Shown piece by piece: positions 46,201 through 57,254 of a stretch of 64,000 nucleotides of DNA; positions within the stretch are counted from its first letter, which is position 1, and each line of letters begins with the position of its first letter. The notes under the pieces are model-generated. The model saw only the letters and a list, made by a program, of their open reading frames with translations. It made no database searches and was not told the DNA's origin. Where the stretch lies: assembly GCF_002775205.1 (NCBI RefSeq), contig NC_036453.1, positions 14,340,594 to 14,404,593 of the forward strand, in the 5' to 3' direction. The DNA comes from Xiphophorus maculatus. Taxonomy: Eukaryota; Chordata; Actinopteri; Cyprinodontiformes; Poeciliidae. The translations under genes and the position numbers were made by a program.

Positions 46201-49200
46201 CACTTCCTCTTCCAGCAGATCAGCTGACCACAGAGAGCCTCCTGACTTCCTGTTCTAACAGCAGCAGCTTCACACAGGAGGTGAGCACCATGAGGTCATC
46301 CTGAGACAACAACCAGAAAAGCCAGTCAGGGTCACTCAGTGGCTGATGGGTTCCAGTTAAACTCGTGTCTGCCTCTAGACCACTGGTCATAATGATCTGC
46401 TGCTTTACAAACACGAGTTTAGAGTGAAATAATTGGTCTGGGTCACCACAGTGGCAGATTTTATCACGTGTTCCAGTTTTAAACAAGAGCTGTGGCTTTC
46501 TGAATCAGATGCGGTTCAGAACCACATCGACCATCTAGATCAGACGGACCGCCATGTTCGTCCAGTTCCTGTTGATCTCAGCAAACAGATCAGCTTTATA
46601 ATCACAGCATCATCATCAGGCGGGAGCAAAAGCTCATGAACTCTCAGTCGTGTTGAAGCTCAGAGCTTGCAGATGAGGATTCTGCTCTGGACTCGTTGCG
46701 CTACCAAACTGATGCTAGTGTTAGCTAGCCTCCAGGTTTGTTGTGGCTGAAAACTAAAGCTATGATGGAACTACAAACCCCATAATTTAGATAATTTATC
46801 CCGACTCCTTCCTGCTTTCAACCTCCTGAAAACATCTTGCATCATCTACATCATGACTGCATGATATTGGCTAGTGGACAGTTAGCTAACGGTTGTGGAA
46901 CTGTCTATGTGCACTTGTTGAAGTTGAGTGACCAAGGGTCAAAGTTCACATGGAAGTGCTGGAAAACACCATCTGACACTGCAGAGCCTGGCTTCCTGAA
47001 GATGTAATGCAGCGATGGAAACACTTCTGCTAATGCACTAATGGCGGCGCAAAGGAATGTGCTTAGCTTTAGCTAAATATTATGCATGTCTAGCGCTTTA
47101 GCAATAACTGAACTAATATTTGTAACTAGTGGGCTTGGGTTAGCGCAGCTAGCTTTTTCGCTAGCAGTTCCCACCACTGCTATAATGGAAATTGAATATA
47201 AACTTTTTCCTTATATTCATGTTGTTTTTCATATTTAATGTTGGTCATAAATTCATCTTAATCATTTATAGAAACTCTTTGTTTCGCTCCATTTCTATGC
47301 TAACTTAGGGTTAGAATGGAGCTCTCAGCGTTCTGATTGGTTGCTGATGTCCATGGCCCCACCCCCAGACGCTGATTGAAGTAGTTCCTTCAGATCTCCA
47401 GTCCTGCTGCTTCTACATGCATGCTGCTCAGAGTTCTGGTTCCGATCCGTTCTGCTGGTCCAGCTGTTGGAGAGCAAATGGTTCTAGAAGCAGTAGGAGA
47501 TCCGCTGGAGTTTGGTTCTGATCTGATGATGCTTCATGGTTCTGTCTGCAGCAGCAGGAGGGCAACATGCTGACTGTGGTTCTGGTGCTGGTTCTGTTCT
47601 TGCTGGTGGTTCTGCTCACTGCAGCAGGACTCTTCATCATGGGTGAGTTTACTGGGGCTGATTTAGCAGAATAAAGAGCAAAGAGTGAACATGTAGAGGA
47701 AACGACCAGAGCTAGCTGCTAATTTGGTTCAAATGCTAATGCTGACACAGTTTGGTTCAAACTTCACAGGTTTCAGCTGAAGCAGAACTCAGTTAACCAC
47801 ATCAACGCCCAGAACTTCCTATTTAATCAGCACTAGAAAACAGACCGTTTGTTTATGGAACGGGTCAAATTTTCACAACTAACCGAGTTCCTGGAGTCAG
47901 AAGTGAGGCTTTAGCTTGTCTAATTCAGTTGGTTTCAGTTAGTTTTTAAAGTGTTTCCTAGGTTTTATTAGTTAAATATTGTTTAGTTATTGTGGTAGTT
48001 TTAGTTTTTTCACACTTTGGTTGATTTTTAGGTGCAGAATTAAAAAATGGTGAAAGTGTTGTGATTATGTAAACATGGATTGGGTCATGAATGCTCAGCA
48101 GAAGAATCCATTTTCTATAAATTTGTTTGGTTTTTGTTTAACAACCAGCTGACTCCGAAGTTTTCTAACAACTTCTGCTGCTGGCATTTTGTGGCCTAGC
48201 ATAGCCTAGCGAAGCCTAGCCTAGCGTAGCCAAGTGTAGCCTAGCCTAGCCTAGCATAGCGAAGCCGCCAGGAGGAATATAGAAGCCATAATTTACAGAC
48301 AGCTAAAAAACTAAAATATCACTAAAACGTACCCTTTGAAAGGCTAATAAATAAATTCATAAACACAAAGGATATTATATCTATAATTTCTGAATGTTAC
48401 AGTTAGTTTTATAACTATTCCAGTTAGTCTTAGTTTTTTTCCATTAAATACTGTTTTTATTTATTTCAGTTAAAATGTTTCAGTTTTCATTATTTCCTTG
48501 GTTCAGGGTTTGGGGTCATTCTTTTTAGCTTTTCCTGTTTTTGCATCTGATGTGTTTTGATTCTTACATGTAATTAATTTTATAATCCGAAACCAACCAG
48601 ATTAGTGTGAACTGTCAGAGGCTGTACTTTCTTTTTTATTACTGAATCAAACATTTTGGTGCTTTTAAAATTGTTTCTGATGTTTCTGTTTGCAGCCAGA
48701 AGATGGAAGCAGCTCAAACTGTGAGTCTTTGATTCTTCTGTTCATTTTTATAAACCGAACTGTTTCTGTCGCCAAGAGGTTAAAGGTCACCGTTAAATGA
48801 ACCGCTGATTCATTCATGACTCGGCTTCGTTGGCTTCTCCTGGAAACGTTGATGCATCTTCATCAGAGCATCATCATCATCATCGCTCGCCTCAGTGTTC
48901 AGAGTGAAACTCGGGCAAAACGCCTCGAACCTCACCGCAGGTTTCAAGCCGTTTAACTCCCATGATGCAACATGGCCTTCATCAGCTGCTGCTTCATGAT
49001 CCGAAGAGGTCTGTGCTAAGATGGTGGAACTGTCCGGACTTTTAATGGTTTCCGATCAGGCGGTTCTGCCGGCGGTTTAACCCATTAACCCTTTACTGCC
49101 TGGATTAATCTGATAAACCAGTTTGATCTGATTCCACCGCTCAGCCTTTAATACGCAGAATATTTGTAGATAGAAACAACTAAACTCTGCAGCATTAATA

Positions 49201-50439
49201 TTGAGACCCTTTAATAAGTGAAGCTCTGAGTCAGATTTCCTTTTTCACAAGAAAGCGAAACCTGAGCGTTTGTCTCTGACTCATGTCATCCTGTCAGCGT
49301 TCAGCTGATGCAAACAGTTTAAAATGTCACGGTTCAAACATTATGATGAGAGCCGAGCGTCACGAGACCACCGGGGAAACAAAGCGTTAACCGCAGGGCG
49401 ACAACAAGCTGCAGAAGAAGAAACGACCTTTAATGTTCCTCTCAGTCAGCCACACACTGACCCACATCTGCACGTTTAAAAGAGCATTTCTCTCTAAATC
49501 ACCCGAATCACCACAGCAGGAGTTTCACTCATTCATTTTAGTTACAGAAAAACATTTAGATTCATTCTGAACAGAAGAGTAAACTAGTTAAAATTATTTA
49601 CTTCATTTCAGCTCAGAGAAAAAAACATAAAAATCTGACCAATAAAATAAAATAAATAACTCTGACCACCTCAAGGTTTTCTTTTATCTCTCATTAAAAA
49701 TAATAATCCATAAAAAGCAGTGTCATTCATTTTTGACCTTTGATTTTCCACTGTCTGTTTATTTTAGGAAAATATAAAATATTTTGTACAAAACAGCCAG
49801 AAAAACATAGAAGAGGTTCAAAGATGTTGATTTTATTTCTATATTTGGGTCTGAAGGTGTTGAAAAGATTTAAAGTGAAACTTTTATTTTTGTTTCTCCT
49901 GAAATGTAAAAGTTATCAATTTAAATGTGCTTCATGGGTTAATTTATGTCAGTAATTACCTTCAGAGTAATAAACTTTAAAATGTGTCAGTGTTTCCTAC
50001 CACAGTTTTTCCTTCCAGTCAGTTTTCCATTAGCATGGATTACTGGCCTTTTGTTGCTTTTATTTGTCCTGGTAAAAGTTAAACTGCTGATGAACATTTT
50101 TCTGTTTTTGATATTTCCCGTTACTTCCTGGATTTCACTTTTTATTATATCACTGAATTATTCCAGCTTCTATTTGCTGAGTTTCTCTGCAGTTTGTTGT
50201 GATTCTTGTAGCTTTAGTGGTTATTAAATCTCAGCGGGTTCTGCTTCATCAACTGGTTCTGGTTCTGGTTCTGGTCCAGGCCTCCCCAGCAGAAGCAGCA
50301 GCTGTGGCAGCAGGTCCAGTTCAGCTCCACCTCCTCCACCCTGCAGCTGCAGCTGCACCAGCGGGCCTCCGCCGTGGAGAACGTCTACCAGATAGACGGA
50401 GCCGCCGACAGGGGAGGAGACTACGAGTTCTGCCCCTGA
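43229..50439 (+). CDS. havcr1: TIM-family receptor, TIM-B (HAVCR1/TIM-1-like), complete 7-exon model
   Basis: A type I receptor expected to bind phosphatidylserine or other ligands and signal through tail tyrosines. Exons: 43229-43262 (signal, MKVALLIVLLA), 43603-43944 (whole IgV), 45931-45999 and 46216-46280 (Ser/Thr/Pro stalk), 47552-47642 (membrane, LTVVLVLVLFLLVVLLTAAG), 48696-48720 (ARRWKQL) and 50280-50439 (tail). Total 786 nt, 261 residues; every junction is GT-AG and in phase. IgV landmarks: NVTLPC, AVHVCWGKG, SSGCNN, EEDAGRYGCRVQ and FG loop GPFNDQ. The tail has QQLWQQVQFSSTSSTLQLQL and ENVYQID, which aligns with human TIM-1 QQLSVSFSSLQ and EDNIYIEN; a second tyrosine lies in GGDYEFCP. 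The stalk is only about 45 residues, much shorter than a mammalian mucin domain. The first exon is 34 nt, exactly as in TIM-A. Family call is strong; one-to-one orthology with HAVCR1 is inference from the tail. Confidence 0.9.
44720..45509. mobile_element. Foldback-type DNA element with ~230-bp inverted arms in TIM-B intron
   Basis: The left arm from TCAAAGGGC (44720) reads CTAAATCTGATTGGTCAG, TTTTCTGTGAGCTAAAAATG, GAGTTTGAACCTCCC, GGTTCTGGCGGGTCG and GGGTCACCAG. The right arm contains the same words in reverse complement and order, ending GCCCTTTGA at 45509. The arms differ by scattered substitutions and a short insertion. No transposase frame is seen; it is a non-autonomous element in the intron after the IgV exon. 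Confidence 0.75.
48193..48266. repeat. AGCCT/TAGCC pentanucleotide repeat
   Basis: About fifteen imperfect 5-bp units built on CCTAGC, with GAAGC, ATAGC and GTAGC variants. It lies in the TIM-B intron between membrane and first tail exon. Confidence 0.85.
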
Positions 50440-51188
50440 GGCTCCGCCCACTTCCAGCATCGCCGTGGAGACAGGAAACATAACGGGAGCCGTCCAATCA
50501 GAGCTCAGCTGGCAGGTTGATGTTCAGGTCAGAAGGTCAGGTTAGGGGATGAGGATCATCATCATTAATATTATTGTTAATATTATTATCATTGTTATTG
50601 TTACTAACGTTTGACATGAAGCTGATTCAGGGTTTAAATGTTTAAAACGAGGATTAATGAATCATTTTTAACGATCTGAGCTTCGTTTCTGACGGTGATG
50701 CTAAACAGTGAAACGCTCATGACTCAAAACCTGGAAGGTCAGGGGTCAGAGGTCAGAGACTGGAATGACATCATTAGAGAAGAAACTTCCTGCGGGAAAC
50801 CATTAAACTCTGTGGGGAAACGGAAAACCTTCTGCTGGATCAGAACCGCTTCTGGTTGGTGGGGGAACCCAGAGGTTCTGGTTCTGGTTCTGGACCTCCT
50901 GGAGGAAGCAGGTTCTTGTTTTTCTGTTTGTGAACTTTGTGATTTTATTTCTGTGTTTATTAATTTCTGCCTGGAAACCTGAGAAACTTGGTCCATTAAA
51001 TCCACTGAAAACTTTTTACTGTGGATCATGAACACAGAGTCTGACTGACTGAAGGCTCATAGTTAATATTAATCCCAGTGTAAAGTCAGATTAAAGTGTT
51101 TCTGTATTTTAACAAATGTTTCTTTGATGTTTCGTCTCTTTTGTTTTTTCTTTCTGTCGTTTTGAGAATCCGTCTGGTTTCCTGTAGA

Positions 51189-51194
51189 AATAAA
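51189..51194 (+). promoter_or_regulatory. Probable TIM-B polyadenylation signal
   Basis: AATAAA about 750 bp after the TIM-B stop codon, with a GTTTTTCTCACC T-rich stretch shortly after. It would give a 3' UTR from 50440 to about 51210. Confidence 0.45.
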
Positions 51195-51214
51195 ACCTGA
51201 CGGTTTTTCTCACC

Positions 51215-52592
51215 TGCCGTCATTTGAGACGTTGAACGTGAATCAACAACAATAACCTGGAATATAATCCATATAATCCCTCACTAATCTGCTCCTCTAA
51301 AGCTGATTAGTGCGTTGGTCTTCTTCCTACTTTAAAATAACTTTGCTATTTATCAGTAATTATATTTAACATCTCAATAAAATCTGTTTAAATTCACTTT
51401 TTTCTTATTTGTGTTTAAAGTTGAAGCCTGAAAAACTAATCCAGCACTGAGACGGATTTAGACAAAATAATTCAAAACTGAGCAAATTTACAGGAAAATG
51501 ACAAAATTTTGAAAGAAAAAACAAATAAACCATTTAGACAATTTATCAGCAAACAAAAAACAAATGATTTAGGTTTTAGTTACACTTTAAAAAATGAATC
51601 CAATGAGTTAGTATTTGGCAAAAAAGAGTAACAGATCAGATCATCCAATGTAATATGATAAAAATTATGTAATTAGACAAAAAAATAGAGTCCAAATTCT
51701 GGAGTTTTAAGCACTAAAATTATTCTAAACATTATATAAAACTTTTTAAAGTAATTCATCAAGTAATCTAAAGTGTTTAGTATTTTCACTTGGTCGCCAA
51801 ACGTCTCAGCAGACAGAAGATAACAGGTTAATTCATAATGCTGAAAAGTAAACAATATGTTTTGGTAAAGTGAGTATCTGGAACCCGGCCGGTCCCAGGG
51901 TGTCGGATGACTCAGACGGTGAATCAGAACCAGAGGAAAGAAAAGCTGACCCAGAAACGTTTCCAGTTCAGTGTGACAGGAGCAGATAGCAACTGTTTGT
52001 CTATGAAATCATGTTCCTCTCATATTTACTCTCGTCATTTCATTCTTCATGTCTCCTCCTCCCAGCTGCCTGCGTTGCCAGCTAGATTTCTCCAGATATA
52101 ACGTTACAGTCTCCATCATTTCCCTGTTGTTTACGACACAAAGGCTCCCAGGAGGCGAAAAACCAGCCGGGAGCTTCTAGAAAACGAAATCTGTTGAGCT
52201 TCTCCTGGACACGTTAAAAAACTAAGATAATAAAACATTTTATCCACTATGTGTCGGTTAATATACTGAGAACAGGAGAAACCCTAAAACAAACCCCTGA
52301 GGAACTCCGCGTGAAGGACTGACAAAATCTGACTTATATAACAGAAAAATAAAATCTAGACCGGTCGTCGGCTGATTCATTACAAATCATGTTCAAGTAA
52401 AAAGAGATTTTAAATTCAGAGGGATCTGGATCACTTTAAAAACGAGTCGTAGTCTTAAAAATCACACATTTAATCTGTTTTATCAGGTATTAAAGGCTGA
52501 GAAAACCAGAGAAACGAGAAATTAAAACTTTGTTTTATATAGTTTTATACAATTAAACTTATGTAAAACATATTAAGTGTAATATTTACACT
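51215..52592. other. Intergenic between TIM-B and the Ly6-type gene
   Basis: AT-rich non-coding sequence where the two genes converge tail to tail. The last few hundred bases before 52592 are presumably 3' UTR of the minus-strand Ly6-type gene. I see no gene or clear repeat in it. Confidence 0.5.
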
Positions 52593-55042
52593 TTACCAGT
52601 CTTGCATTGATTTGTCATTGATTAGAGCGCAGACCAGCAGACCAAGCAGCAGCTGGAGCAGCTCCAGTCTCACACCAGAACCGCCACTGGTCTGTGTGGG
52701 TGTCACTGGTGGTACTGGTGGGTCGTTGCACAAACTGGTTCCACAGCAGCTCAGTCCGCTGATGTTGAAAAGAACGTTGTCTTCCTGGAACAGGCGACCC
52801 AGGTCGGCTTCACACAGGTTACGAGTCATGCAGCCCAGAAATGGATACTCTTGATCGTCCATACTCACTGTGGAGAGAAAAAGCAGAACTGATCGACCAG
52901 ATCAACCAATATTCAACAACTACTGGGACTTATTGATTAGATCAACCGATGTCCAGGAATCACTGGGAGGGAAACCCTGGCTTCCAGCTGCTCTCAGCCT
53001 CACTGCGACTGCAGGGCCTGAAGTTTGATCCAGGATCTGCTGATCATGTGATCTTTCTGTGTCTGGATGAAGGACAAAACCTCTGGGACAATTTATTCTG
53101 GATAGAGGAGACCAGAATGGAGATGTTGGACCAGAATGATCAGAACCTAAACAGCTAAAACAGCTAAACCCTAAAGCATTAATCATAATGCATCATATAC
53201 ATTATTTTACCTAACGCTAATGCTAACATGGTATTTAGTATAAGCTAATGTTAAAGTGCTAATCTACAGCAGAACAGCTGAAATTATTCCTGGTCCAGTC
53301 AAAGTTTAGACCTGTGCCTGACTGAACCAGGCACAGGTCTGGGACCTACAGCGAGCTGAGCAGGAATCCACCACAGGAGGCTGCTGAGGTCAGGCAGAAA
53401 CCTTCTGCTGGACCAGGGGTGTACTTAGTTTGACATCAGGTTGTTCCTCTCAGTGAATCGTTCAACTGTGACCAGCAGAAACTCACAGATTGATGTGAAG
53501 CACTGACTCTCCTCTCCTGAGCACATGACCTCTCTGCAGTCATTGAGGATACAGGAGAAACACTGCAGGGAGTTTGGCACTGGAGGAGCAGGGACTGAAA
53601 CGAGACGAAGAGAACATCTCAAGGGAAAAGAAACCTGGATCAGAACCGGCTTTAACGTGTTATTATGGATCTCACCAGGCAGTGTTAGGTCGTTGCAGTC
53701 GCTGGTGTTGCAGCACAGGACAGATGCTACAATAGTCGTCTCACCTGTGCTGAGCGAAAAGGTCGTATTGCCTGAGCTCAGACACACAGAGGCAGATTCA
53801 CAGCCTTTATAGATGAGATGTTCTCCTGAAGCTGAACCAACAGGAGAATCAAAGAGCTGTTAGAGTCGATGGAAACCAGGCAGAATCATCATGTAGGAAA
53901 ACCAGGAGGACGTTACCTCGGCTAGATGCTGTTATGCACATCTCCTCAGATGAGGAGCATGTCTGTTTTCCTGGGCTGGAACAACTCGGGTCTGTGCAGT
54001 TATAACAGCTCAGAGCTTCAGCTGCAATCAGGAGAGGAAGATCCAGAGACACGCTGTCAACCAGTGGTGCACACCGCTAGTCAGAATATTAGCTGCACTA
54101 ATGCTAAAGCACTAACTGTAAACTTTAGTTCCACTAATCCTAAAGCACTAACTGTAAACTTTAGTTCCTCTAATGCAAACTCACTCCACCAACACAGTAC
54201 TAAGGAGAAGCCAATGCTAAAGCGCTGTACCAACACATTTAACTCAGACTTCCAATTCTCCAAGTTGAAGTAAACCATAAACTGATTCATCCTCTGTTTC
54301 AGTGTTTTCTCTAATTATTCCTTCTGAAAACCCACTTTTTTATTGTTAAAAGAGAAATATTACATGCTGACCATATCATGGTCGACACATGCTGCACTGA
54401 TACAGTAATTCATGTAAAAGCAGCCCAGATCAACTGCTGAGAGCAGGTACAGTTCTGGTGGAGTGCCAGCGGTCCAACAGAACCAGCCTGGCCAGTTTCC
54501 ACCAGTAGTTGAGTAACGGAAAACAACCCCACAACCCTTCGTTAATTTAAATATTTAGGGTCCTGAAACTTTTAGTGTTTTCCTAAAACTATTCACAGCT
54601 CTACAGATTCAGAAAGTTAAAAATAAAAAACTTTACAGATGGTTAAAATGCTTTTGAATAAAGAGAATTATTCTGTTTTTAATTAGATTTTTTTATTATT
54701 ATTATTTGCCAGAAATCATTTATGTCCTTTGCAATAATAAATGGAAATATCATTATGAACATTACAGTAAAATAAACTTTTCTTCTGGTTTTTCTCCCTA
54801 ATCTTCACCTCAGATCCTCTATCAGAACCAGGTCAGGACTTTGACTGGACCGCTCCAAAACCTTAATATTCCCTCCAGTCAGCAGAAACCTGCTGGTTTC
54901 AGTGCAGGTTCTGTTCTGACTGAACCAAAGTGATCCAGACGAGCAGAGAATGTGTTCGTCTCTCCCTGGTGAATCATGTTCTGATGTGATTACCTGTTCT
55001 ACAGAGGGTCCAGATCAGAGTCAGAGAACCGATCAGCTTCAT
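52593..55042 (-). CDS. GPI-anchored protein with two Ly6/uPAR (three-finger) domains
   Basis: Exons on the minus strand: 55042-54994 (signal, MKLIGSLTLIWTLC), 54021-53917, 53825-53676, 53594-53487 and 52867-52593; 687 nt, 228 residues, all GT-AG, all internal junctions phase 1. Domain 1 runs from ALSCYNCTDPSCSSPGKQTC to VLCCNTSDCNDL; domain 2 from SLQCFSCILNDCREVMC to LSCCGTSLCNDP. Both show the LU signature: first CxxC pair, then CC and a closing CN. A short linker PAPPVPN separates them. The C-terminus SGGSGVRLELLQLLLGLLVC is a Ser/Gly cleavage region plus hydrophobic tail, as in GPI signals. Two exons per domain with phase-1 borders is the usual LU layout and lets domains duplicate cleanly. 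Relatives are the two-domain uPAR-like and PLA2-inhibitor-gamma-like proteins; ligand unknown. Confidence 0.88.
53308..53340. repeat. Perfect 13-bp inverted repeat (hairpin)
   Basis: AGACCTGTGCCTG (53308-53320) pairs with CAGGCACAGGTCT (53328-53340) around loop ACTGAAC. It lies in the last intron of the Ly6-type gene, about 150 bp downstream of the 53487 donor on the gene strand. Confidence 0.9.
54096..54180. repeat. 36-bp tandem repeat, about 2.3 copies
   Basis: Units at 54096-54131 and 54132-54167 differ at one base (CACTAATGCTAAAGC versus CACTAATCCTAAAGC); a partial third follows. In the first intron of the Ly6-type gene. Confidence 0.85.
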
Positions 55043-55090
55043 CCTGATGTCCCGCTGGATTCTGGTACCAAACACACAAACTGAGCTGCA

Positions 55091-55100
55091 TTTATATCCA
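55091..55100 (-). promoter_or_regulatory. TATA box of the Ly6-type gene
   Basis: On the gene strand TGGATATAAA lies about 50 bp upstream of the start codon at 55042, giving a very short 5' UTR of around 20-25 nt. Confidence 0.55.
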
Positions 55101-56270
55101 GAACAGAACCGCGTCACTGACCCCAAACAAAAGCAGGGCTGGATCGTTGGCCCGGGTCAGCTGGTTCTCCTCCTGGGCTAAAACCAGAAACCGGTGGTCC
55201 AGATGGATCTCCTTCTACTGGTTTCATCATGTTTCATGTTCCTTTTATGTCCATTTACGCACATGTAATTTCCTTCTTCTTCTTCTCCCCAGGCGTCTTT
55301 ATCTGCCTCCATTGTTCATCACATCCAGACTCCCAGGAGGCATCATGGAGGAATCAGGGAGCCGAAAATGGGACACGAACTTTAGAAACGATAACAGATC
55401 AGAAACGGAGCAGCGTTTATAAAGTTACCAAAAATGAACAGCAATAACCTGGATTATTTACTCTCAGAAGAGAAGGAATGGGTTTCAGTAAGTCACATTT
55501 TCATCATGTTATAGTATAATTTATAAATGTTACAGTTTCAAACACAATGTTTAGTTAGCAACATGTAGTTTGGAGCAAATATTAAGTTAGGAAGCTAATT
55601 ATTTAGCTCCAAATTAAATATTTAGTCAGCTACCAAGCTAAATATCTAGTTTGTAAACTAAAACTTCAGCTTGCTAATTAAATATTTAGTTTGAAACCTT
55701 GACATCTATGGAAAACATTTTTTCTCATATGACAGGCTAAACGACTCAACGTTTTGCTGTTAATTTTTGACTGTTGAACTTTATGAACTGTTTTTAGGAA
55801 CTGACAGCCCAGCGGCGAGACGCAGCTTCAGGTGATGGACATTTTTGTAGAAAAGCTAAAACAACAACTGAGGCTCCAGATCCGACAGTTTCATGACTCA
55901 ACCACACCAGATTTTTCTGGGCCTCATCTGAACAATGCGGGATCGTCAGATCTGCTCCTCCCTGGACTGGTTTCACTGGACCGACTGGACCCAGCAGAGG
56001 AAGGGATTCCCATGAATATCTGTTTGCATTCAGGATCACCTGATTCATGATAATGAATCAGTGGTTCTGGATGAGTCAGGATGACAGATTCTCCTGAGAC
56101 GAATGCAGCGACCGACTCAGGAGGAAACCAGTGGAACGCGCCCATCAGGTTCACCAGCAGCCCTGCTCCGTCCAATCAGAGCTCTCCGTCCAGCCGCTCC
56201 CAGGTGAGCTTCCTCTGAGTTCAGGAGCAGATTCTACCTGTTGGCTGCCGAGGTGAGATCCTGCTGCAGG
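55101..56270. other. Head-to-head intergenic region with an AT-module array
   Basis: This separates the minus-strand Ly6-type gene from the plus-strand PLAC8/cornifelin gene. It holds an AT-module array at 55545-55700. The AG just before 56270 (ctgctgcag|GATGAGC) looks like an acceptor, so the PLAC8-type gene probably has an upstream non-coding exon here; I cannot place it. Confidence 0.5.
55545..55700. repeat. Array of AACTAAATATTTAG-type modules, copy 3
   Basis: Repeated words such as TTAAATATTTAGTCAGC, AGCTAAATATCTAGTTTG and ATTAAATATTTAGTTTG in direct and inverted orientation, separated by a few bases. Confidence 0.65.
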
Positions 56271-57254
56271 ATGAGCTGGACCGTCTCCACGCCGCCGCAG
56301 ACCGCCGTGCTGGTTTCCTCTGAGGAGGGCGACTGGTCCACCGGGATCTGCGACTGCTGCCAAGACAAGAAGCAATGTACGTACACAGCACACACTAACA
56401 AGTCACGAAGGAGAGAGAATAACGCTAACCCGAACCGCACTGTGAAACATGGTGGTGGCAGCGTTATGCTGTGGGACCTGTTGGCGGCTGCAGACCCGAG
56501 AAAGAGGTCAAAGTTCAGCTTCCAGCAGTACAACCACCCGAGCATCCAGCCAGAGTTATTATGAGAAAGCAGATTCATGGGTTAGAATGGCCTAGTCAAA
56601 GTCCAGATGTAAATCCCACAGAGAATCTGTGGTAAGATGTTTAGTAGTGAAGGTCCAGACCCTGAGCGCCTCCTTGTGGTCCTCAGGCTGCTTCGCCTTC
56701 TGGTGCTGCCCCTGCTTCGCCTGTCGGACCACCAAGAAGTTCGGCCAGTGCCTCTGCCTCCCCCTGCTGGACGCTCTGGGCTGCGTCCGTCCCATCGCCA
56801 TGTCTGTCAGGGTGTCTCTGCGCCAGCGCTATGGCATCAGAGTAAGGACAAAAAGCTGCTGCCTCAGTTTCTGTTCCTGATGATTCAATAAAATATTTTA
56901 CTGATTCTAAATATTAACATCAACAGCTCAGAAAATTAACATAAAAATCTGATAAACTGGTCAACAAAACAGATTTTTCATCTTTAGTTTGTTTCTTTGC
57001 TGAAATGAATTTGAATTATTGAATTAGCTGCTTATTTAAACATTATTTAATAATAATAATGTCTGTTGTTATTATTGCTCTGGTTCTGGTTGGACCCTCA
57101 AACTGGTTCTGGTTCTGGTCGTTTTCAGGGCAGCTTGTGCAAGGACTGCTTGTGCTCCACCTTCTGCCTTTCCTGCGTTTGGTGCCAGATGGCCACAGAG
57201 ATGGAGAGGAGGAAACTCCCGACTGTTCTCAGTGACATCGTCAGCAGGCGATGA
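56271..57254 (+). CDS. Cornifelin/PLAC8 family cysteine-rich protein
   Basis: Exons 56271-56376, 56687-56841 and 57129-57254; 387 nt, 128 residues, GT-AG with phases 1 and 0. Start: MSWTVSTPPQ; the PLAC8 domain begins at DWSTGICDCCQD and continues with CCFAFWCCPCFACRTT, FGQCLCLP, VSLRQRYGIRGSLCKD and CLSCVWCQMATEME. The paired-cysteine clusters, the RYGIxGS turn and the final CxxCQM are family signatures. Human cornifelin has DWHTGLTDCC and PLAC8 has RYGIPGSICDD, so the protein sits between the two branches and I give no symbol. Function of this branch in fish is not settled. Intron 1 holds Tc1/mariner debris. The stop codon lies inside a CRE-like TGACGTCA. Confidence 0.88.
56425..56640 (+). 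mobile_element. Tc1/mariner transposase remnant in PLAC8-type intron 1
   Basis: The frame TVKHGGGSVMLWD is the classic glycine-rich motif of Tc1-like transposases. Further right, in another frame, GAATGGCCTAGTCAAAGTCC and ATCCCACAGAGAATCTGTGG correspond to the EWPSQSPDLNPIENLW region. Frame changes and missing sequence between them show a decayed element. Confidence 0.8.

Noticed and set aside
50199-50483. Alternative frames over the TIM-B last exon (Ala/Arg-rich plus frame and an acidic minus frame)
   Set aside because: Splice phase from the preceding exon selects the frame ending ENVYQID...YEFCP, which matches the TIM-1 tail.
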